DNA of 64,000 nucleotides. It comes from Flavobacterium proteolyticum. Lineage in GTDB: Bacteria; Bacteroidota; Bacteroidia; Flavobacteriales; Flavobacteriaceae. The notes beneath the pieces were generated by a model. The model did not search any database. It saw nothing but the letters and a program-made list of their open reading frames with translations, and was not told the origin of the DNA. The DNA is taken from assembly GCF_015223105.1 (NCBI RefSeq), contig NZ_JADFTZ010000001.1:868001-932000 (forward strand), in the 5' to 3' direction. Shown piece by piece: positions 16,558-24,910 of this stretch. Positions within the stretch are counted from its first letter, which is position 1. The number at the start of each line of letters is the position of its first letter. The position numbers were made by a program, and so were the translations under genes.

Positions 16558-16586
16558 TTTTTAAAAAGAAAATATTTTTACCTTTA
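16555..16586 (+). promoter_or_regulatory. Promoter of the GH92 gene
   Basis: TTG (16555-16557) at the end of the preceding terminator T tract, a 21-base spacer and TACCTTTA (16579-16586, 7 of 8 to TAnnTTTG) precede the ATG at 16610. Confidence 0.45.
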
Positions 16587-16609
16587 AGAAATTTTTTCAA
16601 CAACACAAC

Positions 16610-19423
16610 ATGAAACCATTTCTTATTGCTTTAGCCTTTTTAACTACAACAATTTCCCAAGCACAAGATTACGCCAAACACGTCAACCCATTTATTGGAA
16701 CAGGTGGTCACGGACACACTTTTCCGGGCGCAACTGTGCCTTACGGAATGGTCCAATTGTCTCCTGATACCAGAATTGACGGCAGTTGGGATGGCTGTGG
16801 CGGTTATCATTATTCCGATAATTTGATTTACGGATTTTCGCACACGCATTTGAATGGAACAGGTGTTTCGGATTATGGTGATATCATGTTGATGCCAACT
16901 ATGGGCGAACCTTCGTTTGATAATAAAGTGTATTCTTCTACTTTTTTGCATGCCAATGAAAAAGCTTCCGCTGGATTTTACTCTGTGAAATTAGACAAAC
17001 ACAATATCGATGTACGTTTAACCACTTCAACCCGTGTTGGTTTTCATGAATATACGTTTAATAAAGCTGGAAATGCGAATATTATTATCGATTTACATCA
17101 TAGAGATAAATTATTAGATGGAAAAATTCGTGTTATCGATAATAGAACTATTGAGGTTTTAAGAAGAAGTGAAGCTTGGGCTCGAGACCAATATGTGTAT
17201 GCTCGAATAGAATTTAATGTTCCTTTAGAAATGAATAAGGCTATTGCTAATTCAGAATATTTAGGAAATATTACAAAAGCTAGTTTCTCCAAACAAGTCA
17301 AAAAAGGCGAAAAAATCCTCGTAAAAGTATCACTTTCGCCAACGAGCTATGAAGGAGCCAAATTAAACAGTTCTGAAATCAAACATTGGGATTTCAATAA
17401 AGCACACAAAGCCGCTATCGCACTTTGGAACAAAGAATTGTCAAAAATTGAAGTCACTTCCAATGATAAAGATAAGTTAGCGATTTTTTACACGGCTTTG
17501 TATCACACGATGATGCAACCGAATATCGCACAAGATTTAGACGGAAAATACCGCGGTAGAGACAATAAAATTCATGTTGCCGAAGGATTTGATTATTACA
17601 CAGTATTCTCGCTTTGGGACACGTTTAGAGGAGCTCATCCGTTGTATACTTTGATTGATAAAAAACGAACTGCAGATTACATCAATACCTTCATTAAACA
17701 GTATGAACAAGGCGGTAGGTTACCAGTTTGGGAATTAGCTTCCAATGAAACGGATTGTATGATTGGCTATCATTCCGTTTCTGTAATTGCAGATGCGATG
17801 GTAAAAGGTATAAAAGGTTTTGATTACGAAAAAGCGTTTGAAGCCAGTAAAGCTTCTGCTATGCGTGATGTTTTAGGTTTGGATGCCTACAAGAAAAATG
17901 GTTTCATTTCGATTGATGACGAACACGAAAGCGTTTCTAAAACCTTGGAATATGCGTATGACGATTGGTGTATTGCCCAAATGGCTCAAATTTTAAATAA
18001 GCAAGAAGATTATCAATATTTCATGAAACGTTCTCAAAATTGGAAAAACATTTTCGATTGGGAAACGGGTTTCATGCGTCCAAAGAAAAACGGAGGTTGG
18101 GACAAACCTTTCGACCCAAGAGAAGTCAACAATAATTTTACTGAAGGAAATTCTTGGCAATACTCGTTTTTCGTGCCACAAGATATTGAGGGAATGATTC
18201 AAGCTTACTGCGGACCAGCTAAATTTGAAGCCAAGTTAGACGAAATGTTCAACAGTGAAAGTAAAACCACAGGTAGAGAACAAGTCGATGTTACGGGTTT
18301 AATCGGACAATATGCGCATGGAAACGAACCAAGTCACCACATGGCGTATTTGTACAATTATGTTGGGAAACCAGAAAAAACGAATGCAAAAGTCAAGTAT
18401 ATTTTAGATAATTTTTACACAAACACACCAGATGGTTTAATTGGAAATGAAGACTGTGGGCAGATGAGCGCTTGGTATGTATTGAGTTCGATGGGGATTT
18501 ATGCGGTGACTCCAGGAAAACCAGAATGGCAAACAGTTATACCTTATTTCGAAAAGATAAAAGTTAATTTTGAAAATGGAAAAAATGACATTTTAACTAA
18601 AAATGATGTTGTACAAAGAAATTATAATTTTGGTTTTTTTGAGCAAAATTTTGGTAACATCTATGATGTTTCAGAAGTTGAAATAAAAAAGTTTATCTCA
18701 GTTCCTGTAATTCAAGCGGAAAGCAAATCATTTAAAGATAAATTGAAAATTGAATTGAAATCAAAGGAAAATCAAGAAATATATTACAAAGTTTTTGACA
18801 AAGATACTAGTATGGTTATGATTAATTTTAAAAAGTATGAAAAACCATTTTATATAGAAAAATCAAGTTTAGTTTTGGTTTATAATGAAGAGAATGGGCA
18901 AAAAAGTAACACAATTTCCGCAACCTTTTTCAAAAAACCCAATAATTACAGTATCAATATCAAATCGGTTTACAATCCGCAATATCATGCCGGTGGTCCA
19001 GAAGGGTTGTTAGATGGTATTTTAGGAACGGAGAACTGGAGAAAAGGCGATTGGCAAGGTTATCAAAGTCAGGATTTTGAAGCGGTTGTCGATTTAAAAG
19101 AAATGAAAGAGTTAAAATCGTTTAAAGCAAATTTTTTACAAGATAGTCGCTCTTGGATTTTAATGCCAACTCATTTAGAGTTTTTAATTTCAACAGATAA
19201 TGTCAATTTTACTTCTGTTGGAAGTCTTGATATTGCTAAAAATAGTGGAATTGATCCAAAAGATGAAAATTCATTTACTAGAGAATTTGGAGTTCTTTTA
19301 GAAAAGAAAAAATCAGCACGTTACGTAAAAGTCATCGCAAAAAACTTCGGTAAATTACCAGAATGGCATCAAGGCGCTGGTGGCGACGCGTTTATTTTTA
19401 TAGATGAAATAACAATTGATTAA
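16610..19423 (+). CDS. GH92 family alpha-mannosidase, secreted, with C-terminal F5/8-type domain
   Basis: The product is 937 residues. A signal peptide (1-19, ending ISQAQ) is followed by the GH92 opening FIGTGGHGHTFPGATVPYGM and SPDTR. Later family motifs include FSLWDTFRGAHPLY, FTEGNSWQYSFFVPQD and GNEDCGQMSAWYVLSSMG. GH92 enzymes are calcium-dependent exo-alpha-mannosidases that trim mannose from glycans, acting in the periplasm or at the surface. The last ~150 residues (from about 780, YNPQYHAGGPEGLLDGILG) look like a discoidin/F5-8 type C carbohydrate-binding domain. No SusC/D pair is nearby, so it is not in a typical polysaccharide locus. The exact linkage specificity cannot be read. 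Confidence 0.92.
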   Translation: MKPFLIALAFLTTTISQAQDYAKHVNPFIGTGGHGHTFPGATVPYGMVQLSPDTRIDGSWDGCGGYHYSDNLIYGFSHTHLNGTGVSDYGDIMLMPTMGEPSFDNKVYSSTFLHANEKASAGFYSVKLDKHNIDVRLTTSTRVGFHEYTFNKAGNANIIIDLHHRDKLLDGKIRVIDNRTIEVLRRSEAWARDQYVYARIEFNVPLEMNKAIANSEYLGNITKASFSKQVKKGEKILVKVSLSPTSYEGAKLNSSEIKHWDFNKAHKAAIALWNKELSKIEVTSNDKDKLAIFYTALYHTMMQPNIAQDLDGKYRGRDNKIHVAEGFDYYTVFSLWDTFRGAHPLYTLIDKKRTADYINTFIKQYEQGGRLPVWELASNETDCMIGYHSVSVIADAMVKGIKGFDYEKAFEASKASAMRDVLGLDAYKKNGFISIDDEHESVSKTLEYAYDDWCIAQMAQILNKQEDYQYFMKRSQNWKNIFDWETGFMRPKKNGGWDKPFDPREVNNNFTEGNSWQYSFFVPQDIEGMIQAYCGPAKFEAKLDEMFNSESKTTGREQVDVTGLIGQYAHGNEPSHHMAYLYNYVGKPEKTNAKVKYILDNFYTNTPDGLIGNEDCGQMSAWYVLSSMGIYAVTPGKPEWQTVIPYFEKIKVNFENGKNDILTKNDVVQRNYNFGFFEQNFGNIYDVSEVEIKKFISVPVIQAESKSFKDKLKIELKSKENQEIYYKVFDKDTSMVMINFKKYEKPFYIEKSSLVLVYNEENGQKSNTISATFFKKPNNYSINIKSVYNPQYHAGGPEGLLDGILGTENWRKGDWQGYQSQDFEAVVDLKEMKELKSFKANFLQDSRSWILMPTHLEFLISTDNVNFTSVGSLDIAKNSGIDPKDENSFTREFGVLLEKKKSARYVKVIAKNFGKLPEWHQGAGGDAFIFIDEITID

Positions 19424-19429
19424 CAACTT

Positions 19430-19495
19430 AGCGCTCTTTTTAGTTTTAATTTTACAATTGTAAATAAATGAAACATGAAAAGAGCGCTTTTTTTT
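19430..19495 (+). terminator. Long hairpin and T tract overlapping the start of the next gene
   Basis: AGCGCTCTTTT (19430-19440) pairs perfectly with AAAAGAGCGCT (19478-19488) and is followed by seven T. The loop holds a 14-base perfect palindrome TTTACAATTGTAAA (19451-19464). The 3' arm and T tract are codons 2 to 7 of the thioredoxin-like gene (ATG at 19475). It should terminate GH92 transcripts. Confidence 0.75.
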
Positions 19496-20317
19496 ATTGT
19501 ATTTTTAATTTTATCAAACACTATTTCGGCTCAAGTTGTTTTTGAACCTTCTTTAAAGGAAGCGTTTAAAAAGGCTAAAGAGCAAAACAAGATTGTTTTT
19601 ATCGAATATTACAATTCCGATTGTCCTGTTTGTAAACGTTTGGGTGATTTACTTAAAAACGATTCTTTAGTTGCCAATTACTACAACAAAAACTTCATTA
19701 ATTATGCTATGAATACCAACGGTTCTTTAGCAGAAGATGATAATGCATTTATTTCCGAAGCGAATCTTCATTTTGAAAGTGTTCCCGTGCTTTTATATTT
19801 TGATGCGAGTAAAAAATTCATTCATCATAGCGGTGTAAATGTCGAATCTGAACATCTAATAAATGAAGGAAAGAAAGCGAAAAACCCCGATTTTAGAACT
19901 TCTAGTTTAAAAGCAAAATACGAAAAAGGAGACCGAACAGTAAAAACACTTTATGCGTATTGTGATTTACTTTTGGTCAATAAAAATGAAACTTTACTCA
20001 AAAAAGTATCTCAAGAACTTTTCGAATCGTTCAAAAAAGAAGAATTACCAACCAAAAAGAGTTACATTATCTTAAAACAAGTAGTAACTTCTACCGAAAA
20101 TGGCTTTTTTCAGTATTGGATAAATAATTTGGACAACTTAAAAGACTTTGAAACAGGCTATAAAGCTGGAACCGAAAAATCATATCTAGAGAAAATTGTT
20201 CTAAAAGAATTGAATGATAAGACTATTAAAAGTTGGGATGCATCCAAAAAAGATAAATTCAAAGATTACATTTTGAAATTAAAAATCACGGACAATCCAG
20301 AAGTGTATTTTGAATAG
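19475..20317 (+). CDS. Secreted thioredoxin-like protein
   Basis: The product is 280 residues. A signal peptide (1-20, ending NTISAQ) leads into a thioredoxin fold with redox motif CPVC at 50-53 (EYYNSDCPVCKRLGD) and the cis-proline region ESVPVLLYF near 105-110. The C-terminal ~150 residues are helical and unrecognised. It probably reduces or forms disulfides in the periplasm. The start codon lies inside the 3' arm of the hairpin at 19430-19495, and a weak promoter (TTG 19416-19418, TAGTTTTA 19441-19448) lies in that hairpin. The 3' end is 2 bases from a convergent TerC-type gene. The partner protein is unknown. Confidence 0.85.
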   Translation: MKRALFFIVFLILSNTISAQVVFEPSLKEAFKKAKEQNKIVFIEYYNSDCPVCKRLGDLLKNDSLVANYYNKNFINYAMNTNGSLAEDDNAFISEANLHFESVPVLLYFDASKKFIHHSGVNVESEHLINEGKKAKNPDFRTSSLKAKYEKGDRTVKTLYAYCDLLLVNKNETLLKKVSQELFESFKKEELPTKKSYIILKQVVTSTENGFFQYWINNLDNLKDFETGYKAGTEKSYLEKIVLKELNDKTIKSWDASKKDKFKDYILKLKITDNPEVYFE

Positions 20318-20319
20318 TA

Positions 20320-21324
20320 TTAATCCTTATCAGGAAACAACAAAGAAGCGATTACAGACAAGATTAAAGCTCCACCCACAACAGATAAAGATAAACTTGT
20401 AGGAACGTGGTAAAACGGCGCTATAATCATTTTAGTTCCGATAAAAGCCAGTATAAATCCTAATCCATATTTCAATTTACTGAACATATACATAAAGTTC
20501 GCCAAAAGGAAATACAACGAACGCAATCCTAAAATTGCAAAAATATTCGACGTATAAAGAATAAAAGGATCGTCTGGAGCAATAGCAAAAATCGCTGGAA
20601 TACTGTCAATCGCAAATAATAAGTCAGTAAATTCAACGATAGCAACCACTACAAACAAAGGCGTTGCCATTTTGATTCCGTTTTGAATGGTGAAAAATTT
20701 ATCGCCATCAAAATTCGGACTTACTTTAAAAAACTTGTGTACAAATTTTGAACCGGCACTTTTGCTAAAATCTTTACTTCCTTCATCTTCTTCCTGACTT
20801 AATGCCGATTTAATTCCGGCAACAATCAAAATAATTCCGAAAAGGGTAAGCAAATAGTTGATTTCGACTAGTTTTCCAAAAAGTTCCATTTCGGGCAAAT
20901 ACGTATAGTTCAGTAACCAAACGCCCGCAAAAATAAAAATTGCTCTAAACACTAAAGCACCAATTACACCCCAAAATAATACTTTGTGTTGGGCTTCTTT
21001 TGCTACGTTGAAGTATCCAAAAACTAAAATAAAAACAAATAAATTATCTACCGAAAGTGCTTTTTCAATCCAATACGCGCCTTGAAATTGCATGAATTTT
21101 TCGGCTCCCATGTAATGATAAATAATTCCACTAAATCCCATTGCCAATGAAATCCAAATCACCGACCAAATAGCTGCTTCACGATTAGAAATTACGTGAC
21201 CTTTTTTATTTAAAACTCCTAAATCTAATACCAACATAGCAATGATGGTAATGGTAAAAGCCGAAATAATTCCAGGATGATCGATTAAATGATCAATAGC
21301 ACCGGTTTTTAGTGAAAATAGCAT
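20320..21324 (-). CDS. TerC/Alx family integral membrane protein
   Basis: The product is 334 residues with about nine hydrophobic segments. The family signature is present: an acidic-membrane motif FVFILVFGYFNVAKE early, and VVAIVEFTDLLFAIDSIPAIFAI near 225-247, which carries the conserved DSIPA motif. TerC/Alx proteins export or balance metal ions, in particular manganese, at the inner membrane and were first linked to tellurite resistance. The gene lies 6 bases downstream of gpsA on the same strand and probably shares its promoter. It converges on the thioredoxin-like gene with only 2 bases between stop codons. Confidence 0.92.
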   Translation of the reverse strand: MLFSLKTGAIDHLIDHPGIISAFTITIIAMLVLDLGVLNKKGHVISNREAAIWSVIWISLAMGFSGIIYHYMGAEKFMQFQGAYWIEKALSVDNLFVFILVFGYFNVAKEAQHKVLFWGVIGALVFRAIFIFAGVWLLNYTYLPEMELFGKLVEINYLLTLFGIILIVAGIKSALSQEEDEGSKDFSKSAGSKFVHKFFKVSPNFDGDKFFTIQNGIKMATPLFVVVAIVEFTDLLFAIDSIPAIFAIAPDDPFILYTSNIFAILGLRSLYFLLANFMYMFSKLKYGLGFILAFIGTKMIIAPFYHVPTSLSLSVVGGALILSVIASLLFPDKD

Positions 21325-21330
21325 GGGTTT

Positions 21331-22326
21331 TTAGTTTAATTTTTCTGTCAAGGCTTTAAAAACGGTTTTAGCGTCTTTGTTTTCGTATAAAATTTCGTAA
21401 ACGGCATCAATAATTGGAGTATCAGCTCCGTATTCTTTGTTTAATTTGTAGGCACTTTTTACAGCGTAATAACCTTCAGCCACCATGCTCATTTCCATTT
21501 GTGCTGATTTTACGGTGTAACCTTTTCCAATCATGTTTCCAAACATTCTATTTCTAGAAAATACCGAATATCCAGTTACCAATAAATCACCCAAATAAGC
21601 AGAATTATTAATATTTCGCTTCATTTTGTGCACTTTACGAATGAATTTCTTCATTTCTCGAATACCGTTACTCATCAAAACCGCTTGAAAGTTATCGCCA
21701 TAGCCTAAACCATGAGCAATTCCGGCTGCAATTGCGTAAATATTTTTTAAAACGGCTGCATATTCAGTTCCAATAATATCATCAGTAGTTTTTGCTTTGA
21801 TGTAATGTGAACTTAGATTTTTTGCAACATATTTCGCTTTTTTTCTATCACTACACGCAATGGTTAGGTACGATAAACGTTCCATTGCTACTTCTTCTGC
21901 ATGACAAGGACCTGTAATTACCCCAATATTTTCAAATGGAATATCGTATTTGGTATGAAAATGTTCGCCTACAATCAAACTTGATTCAGGAACAATTCCT
22001 TTAATAGCTGAAAAAATGATTTTCCCTTCCAAACTTTCAGTCAAATTTTCTAATTCTTTGCTTAAAAAAGCTGATGGAACCACAAAAATAATGTAATCAG
22101 CATAAGCAACCGCTTCGTTGATATCGTTTGTAAGTTTTAATTTATTGGTGTCAAACGCAACCGAGCTCAAATAATTTGGGTTGTGTTTTTGATGTTTTAA
22201 ATGCTCAATAGCATAAGTACTTCGCATGTACCAAGCAATTTCGTCTTGATTTTCACAAAGCATTTTCGCAATTGCAGTAGCCCAACTTCCTCCTCCAATG
22301 ACGGCAAATTTTGGCTTTTTTTCCAT
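21331..22326 (-). CDS. gpsA: NAD(P)H-dependent glycerol-3-phosphate dehydrogenase
   Basis: This 331-residue enzyme begins with the Rossmann motif VIGGGSWATAIAKML (residues 9-22). The catalytic-lysine region AAVLKNIYAIAAGIAHGLGYGDN lies near 190-212. GpsA makes sn-glycerol 3-phosphate from dihydroxyacetone phosphate for phospholipid synthesis in the cytoplasm. Length is typical. A complete promoter is visible upstream on the minus strand (22349-22378), with a start codon about 20 bases from it. The TerC-type gene follows after 6 bases. Confidence 0.96.
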   Translation of the reverse strand: MEKKPKFAVIGGGSWATAIAKMLCENQDEIAWYMRSTYAIEHLKHQKHNPNYLSSVAFDTNKLKLTNDINEAVAYADYIIFVVPSAFLSKELENLTESLEGKIIFSAIKGIVPESSLIVGEHFHTKYDIPFENIGVITGPCHAEEVAMERLSYLTIACSDRKKAKYVAKNLSSHYIKAKTTDDIIGTEYAAVLKNIYAIAAGIAHGLGYGDNFQAVLMSNGIREMKKFIRKVHKMKRNINNSAYLGDLLVTGYSVFSRNRMFGNMIGKGYTVKSAQMEMSMVAEGYYAVKSAYKLNKEYGADTPIIDAVYEILYENKDAKTVFKALTEKLN

Positions 22327-22348
22327 TTTACGATTTAATTTAGAACAT

Positions 22349-22378
22349 CAAAAATAGGCATTTAAAAAGGATTTACAA
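22349..22378 (-). promoter_or_regulatory. gpsA promoter
   Basis: On the minus strand TTG (22378-22376), a 19-base spacer and TATTTTTG (22356-22349) give an exact match to the Bacteroidota consensus, 22 bases before the start codon. Confidence 0.65.
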
Positions 22379-22406
22379 AAAACGTTTGCGAAACTCTTTT
22401 TAATAC

Positions 22407-22435
22407 AAAGGCACGAAGATAAACTCCGTGCCTTT
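22407..22435 (-). terminator. Terminator hairpin after the alcohol dehydrogenase gene
   Basis: AAAGGCACG (22407-22415) and CGTGCCTTT (22427-22435) form a perfect 9-base stem around 11 bases. Flanking A/T is short on both sides, so it may be a moderate, bidirectional terminator. Confidence 0.6.
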
Positions 22436-22456
22436 ATTATGATGAATACATATTTT

Positions 22457-23623
22457 TTAATAACTCATTTCTACAATAGCTCTCACTTTTTCAAGCGTGA
22501 TGTTTTGCTTTTCACCCATGGCTTTCCAGCCTCTTTCTTCGAAACGATTTACGATGAAATCAGCTGTTTTTTCGATGTTTTCTGCGTTTTCTGAAATTTT
22601 GGTTTTCATGCCCATTTTGTGGAAGAAATCAACCGTTTTTTCAATCGCTTTTTCTGCAATTTCATCTGTTGAATTGCCTTGAATGTTCCAAACACGTTGG
22701 CCGTATTGTGCTAATTTGTCTTTTTTCGTATCGAACATGACACGGTATAAATTTGGGCCGATAATTGCCAATGTTCTTGCGTGGTCAATTTCGTATAAAG
22801 CCGTTAATTCATGACCAATCATGTGCGTTGCCCAATCCGAAGGAACTCCTTTTTGAATTAAGCCATTCAATGCCATGGTTGCACTCCAAACAAAGTTGGA
22901 AGCTATTTTATAATCGCTCGGATTTTCCACTACATCTGGACCAATTTCAATTAGCGTTTGTAAAATACTTTCTGAAATTCGGTCTTGTAATAAAGCGTCG
23001 TGCGTATACGTTAAATATTGCTCCATAACGTGTGTGAACGCATCCACAACTCCGTTTTGCAATTGTCTTTTTGGTAAAGAAGTAATTACCGTTGGGTCAA
23101 CAATTGAGAAAACTGGAAACAAAGCACTTCCACCTAAAGTTAGTTTTTCTTGAGTAGCTTCAATCGTAACCACAGCGCCTGAATTCATTTCCGAACCGGT
23201 TGCTGGTAAGGTTAAAACGGTTCCAAAAGGAATCACTTTAGCAACATCTTTGAATAAAATTCGTTTTTTTAGAATATCGGCTTCATCACCTTCAAAATTA
23301 ACAGCTGCCGAAATAAATTTCACGCCATCAATCACGCTTCCGCCACCAACAGCTAGAATAAACCCGATTTTTTCAGCACGAATAATTGCAACCGCTTTCA
23401 TCAAGGTTTCAAAACGAGGATTCGGTTCGATACCACCAAATTCCACAATATCGTGATTCGGCAAAGCCGCTTTTACTTGGTCATAAACACCATTTTTGAA
23501 GATACTTCCGCCGCCATAAGCGATAAGAATTTTAGTATTTGTTGGAACTAAATCAGTTAGTTTAGCAATTTGTCCTTTTCCAAAGACATAATTTACTGGA
23601 TTGTATAATTCGAAGTTTAGCAT
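22457..23623 (-). CDS. Iron-containing alcohol dehydrogenase
   Basis: This 388-residue protein has the group III (iron-type) alcohol dehydrogenase layout. The nucleotide-binding GGGSVIDGVKF is at about 95-105. The metal-binding region includes QKGVPSDWATHMIGHELTALYEIDHARTLAIIG near 250-285, with conserved Asp and His residues. It most resembles YqhD/butanol-dehydrogenase-type aldehyde reductases that use NADPH, but cofactor preference cannot be fixed from the sequence. It is a single gene with its own -7 element (23645-23652) and a downstream hairpin. Length is normal. Confidence 0.92.
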   Translation of the reverse strand: MLNFELYNPVNYVFGKGQIAKLTDLVPTNTKILIAYGGGSIFKNGVYDQVKAALPNHDIVEFGGIEPNPRFETLMKAVAIIRAEKIGFILAVGGGSVIDGVKFISAAVNFEGDEADILKKRILFKDVAKVIPFGTVLTLPATGSEMNSGAVVTIEATQEKLTLGGSALFPVFSIVDPTVITSLPKRQLQNGVVDAFTHVMEQYLTYTHDALLQDRISESILQTLIEIGPDVVENPSDYKIASNFVWSATMALNGLIQKGVPSDWATHMIGHELTALYEIDHARTLAIIGPNLYRVMFDTKKDKLAQYGQRVWNIQGNSTDEIAEKAIEKTVDFFHKMGMKTKISENAENIEKTADFIVNRFEERGWKAMGEKQNITLEKVRAIVEMSY

Positions 23624-23644
23624 AACATTTTATTTTTAAGAATA

Positions 23645-23652
23645 CAAAGTTA
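23645..23652 (-). promoter_or_regulatory. -7 element of the alcohol dehydrogenase gene
   Basis: CAAAGTTA reads TAACTTTG on the minus strand, an exact TAnnTTTG about 22 bases before the start. No TTG is seen at the expected -33 distance. Confidence 0.4.
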
Positions 23653-23686
23653 CGCAATGGGATTGGGAACGAATGGTAAAGGAATG

Positions 23687-24238
23687 TTAAGAATGATTTC
23701 GATTAGAATTATATCTATTTCTGAAAAAATTCATTGTTACTATAATTTCTTCGGGGTTTGAATAATTATACAAACCAAAACGTTCTTTTTTACCAGTTTT
23801 CATAAAGATTTCCAAATAATAGTTGGAATTTTTTTGTTTGTGTTCAATCGTAAAACCATAATCATAAATTTGATTCCATGAATGTTGGGTTTTATTAATT
23901 TCAATTCCTGCTTCTGAAATTTTAATTTCTTCTATTTTTTTTGTTTTATTAAACCAAACAATAAGTGCTAAGACGACTAATAAACCCCAAATAATATACC
24001 TACTAAATATATCTTCAATCGCACGAAATCCAAAAATAAAAATCATAAATCCAAAAATAAAATAGATGTATTTATCTGAACCAGTATTATTAAAAACGAT
24101 TTCTTTACTATAATTCTCGATCATTGAACCATATTCTTTTGACCTAACAAAATATGGATTATCAAAAATATAATCGATTACTGAATGCTTCTTTTTCGGT
24201 TGCTTTTCGATTAGCTTTTCTAGTTTAGGATTTTGCAT
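23687..24238 (-). CDS. Hypothetical membrane protein (183 residues)
   Basis: I do not recognise a family. The protein has a charged N-terminal ~55 residues starting MQNPKLEKLIEKQPKKKH, then two adjacent hydrophobic segments (about 58-75 and 82-98; FIFGFMIFIFGFRAI and WGLLVVLALIVWF), and a soluble C-terminal ~85 residues with tryptophan and aromatic residues (SWNQIYDYGFTIEHKQKNSNYYLEIFMKTGKK), which resembles a PH-like or YcxB-like domain. It sits 4 bases downstream of nadD and is AT-richer than it. It is probably the last gene of that operon. Function unknown. Confidence 0.7.
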   Translation of the reverse strand: MQNPKLEKLIEKQPKKKHSVIDYIFDNPYFVRSKEYGSMIENYSKEIVFNNTGSDKYIYFIFGFMIFIFGFRAIEDIFSRYIIWGLLVVLALIVWFNKTKKIEEIKISEAGIEINKTQHSWNQIYDYGFTIEHKQKNSNYYLEIFMKTGKKERFGLYNYSNPEEIIVTMNFFRNRYNSNRNHS

Positions 24239-24242
24239 TCGG

Positions 24243-24824
24243 TTACTTCTTATAAAACAAATTATGTTCCATATATTCCCAAACTTTATTGGGTAACATT
24301 GGTACTACATTTTTACCGTTTTTAATGCTTTCACGAATGAATGTGGAAGACAATTCGATTACAGGCGCGCCAACTCGATGAATTTTTTGATGATTTACAA
24401 ATTGTTCATCAATTTCACCTGAATTTAGTCGCGGATAGACATAAATATTGTGGTTTTGCAAAATGACTTGGTAGTTTTTCCACTTGTGGAGCGAGTTCAA
24501 ATTGTCTTCGCCCATGATTAACGAAAATTCGTGTTTCGGAAATTTTTCTTGTAAATGCGCTAAAGTATTTACGGTATAATTCGGCTGCGGTAATTTGAAT
24601 TCGATATCCGAAGGTTGAATTTTTGGGTAATCTTCGGTTGCCAAATGCACCATATGCAAACGATGGTAATCATCTAACAACGAACTTTTCTGTTTGTGTG
24701 GATTGTGGGGCGTAACCACCATCCAAATTTGATCCAAATCAGAATGCTCCGCCATATGATTGGCAATAATTAAATGCCCAATGTGAATGGGATTAAACGT
24801 TCCGAAATATAGACCTATTTTCAT
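24243..24824 (-). CDS. nadD: Nicotinate-nucleotide adenylyltransferase
   Basis: From the ATG at 24824 the product is 193 residues; a TTG two codons upstream is less likely. The nucleotidyltransferase signature GTFNPIHIGH contains the HxGH motif (14-17). The C-terminal SSTFIRESI matches the ISSTxIR motif. The enzyme adenylates nicotinate mononucleotide in NAD synthesis, in the cytoplasm. It follows gmk with a 63-base gap that is filled by an inverted word repeat, and precedes a small membrane protein gene by 4 bases. Confidence 0.95.
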   Translation of the reverse strand: MKIGLYFGTFNPIHIGHLIIANHMAEHSDLDQIWMVVTPHNPHKQKSSLLDDYHRLHMVHLATEDYPKIQPSDIEFKLPQPNYTVNTLAHLQEKFPKHEFSLIMGEDNLNSLHKWKNYQVILQNHNIYVYPRLNSGEIDEQFVNHQKIHRVGAPVIELSSTFIRESIKNGKNVVPMLPNKVWEYMEHNLFYKK

Positions 24825-24827
24825 TTT

Positions 24828-24910
24828 CAAACACTAATTTCACAAATTATCACGAATTCAAAATAATTAAATCTCACAAAATTTGTGCTAATTCGTGGAA
24901 TTCGTGTTGA
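24828..24910. repeat. Inverted word repeat (AATTCGTG family) running into gmk
   Basis: The right arm (about 24879-24910) has the words TTTGTG, AATTCGTG, GAATTCGTG; the left arm (about 24828-24858), read on the minus strand, has AATTCGTG, AATTTGTG, AATTAGTG. The arms are imperfect inverted copies around a 20-base AT-rich centre. The right arm extends over the gmk stop codon (24888-24890) and encodes its last residues. Confidence 0.75.

Noticed and set aside
22497..23456. Plus-strand open frames opposite the iron-type alcohol dehydrogenase
   Set aside because: All are shadows of a well-supported minus-strand gene.
24825..24830. TTG start two codons upstream of nadD
   Set aside because: An ATG at 24824 gives the normal NadD N-terminus MKIGLYFGTFNP.
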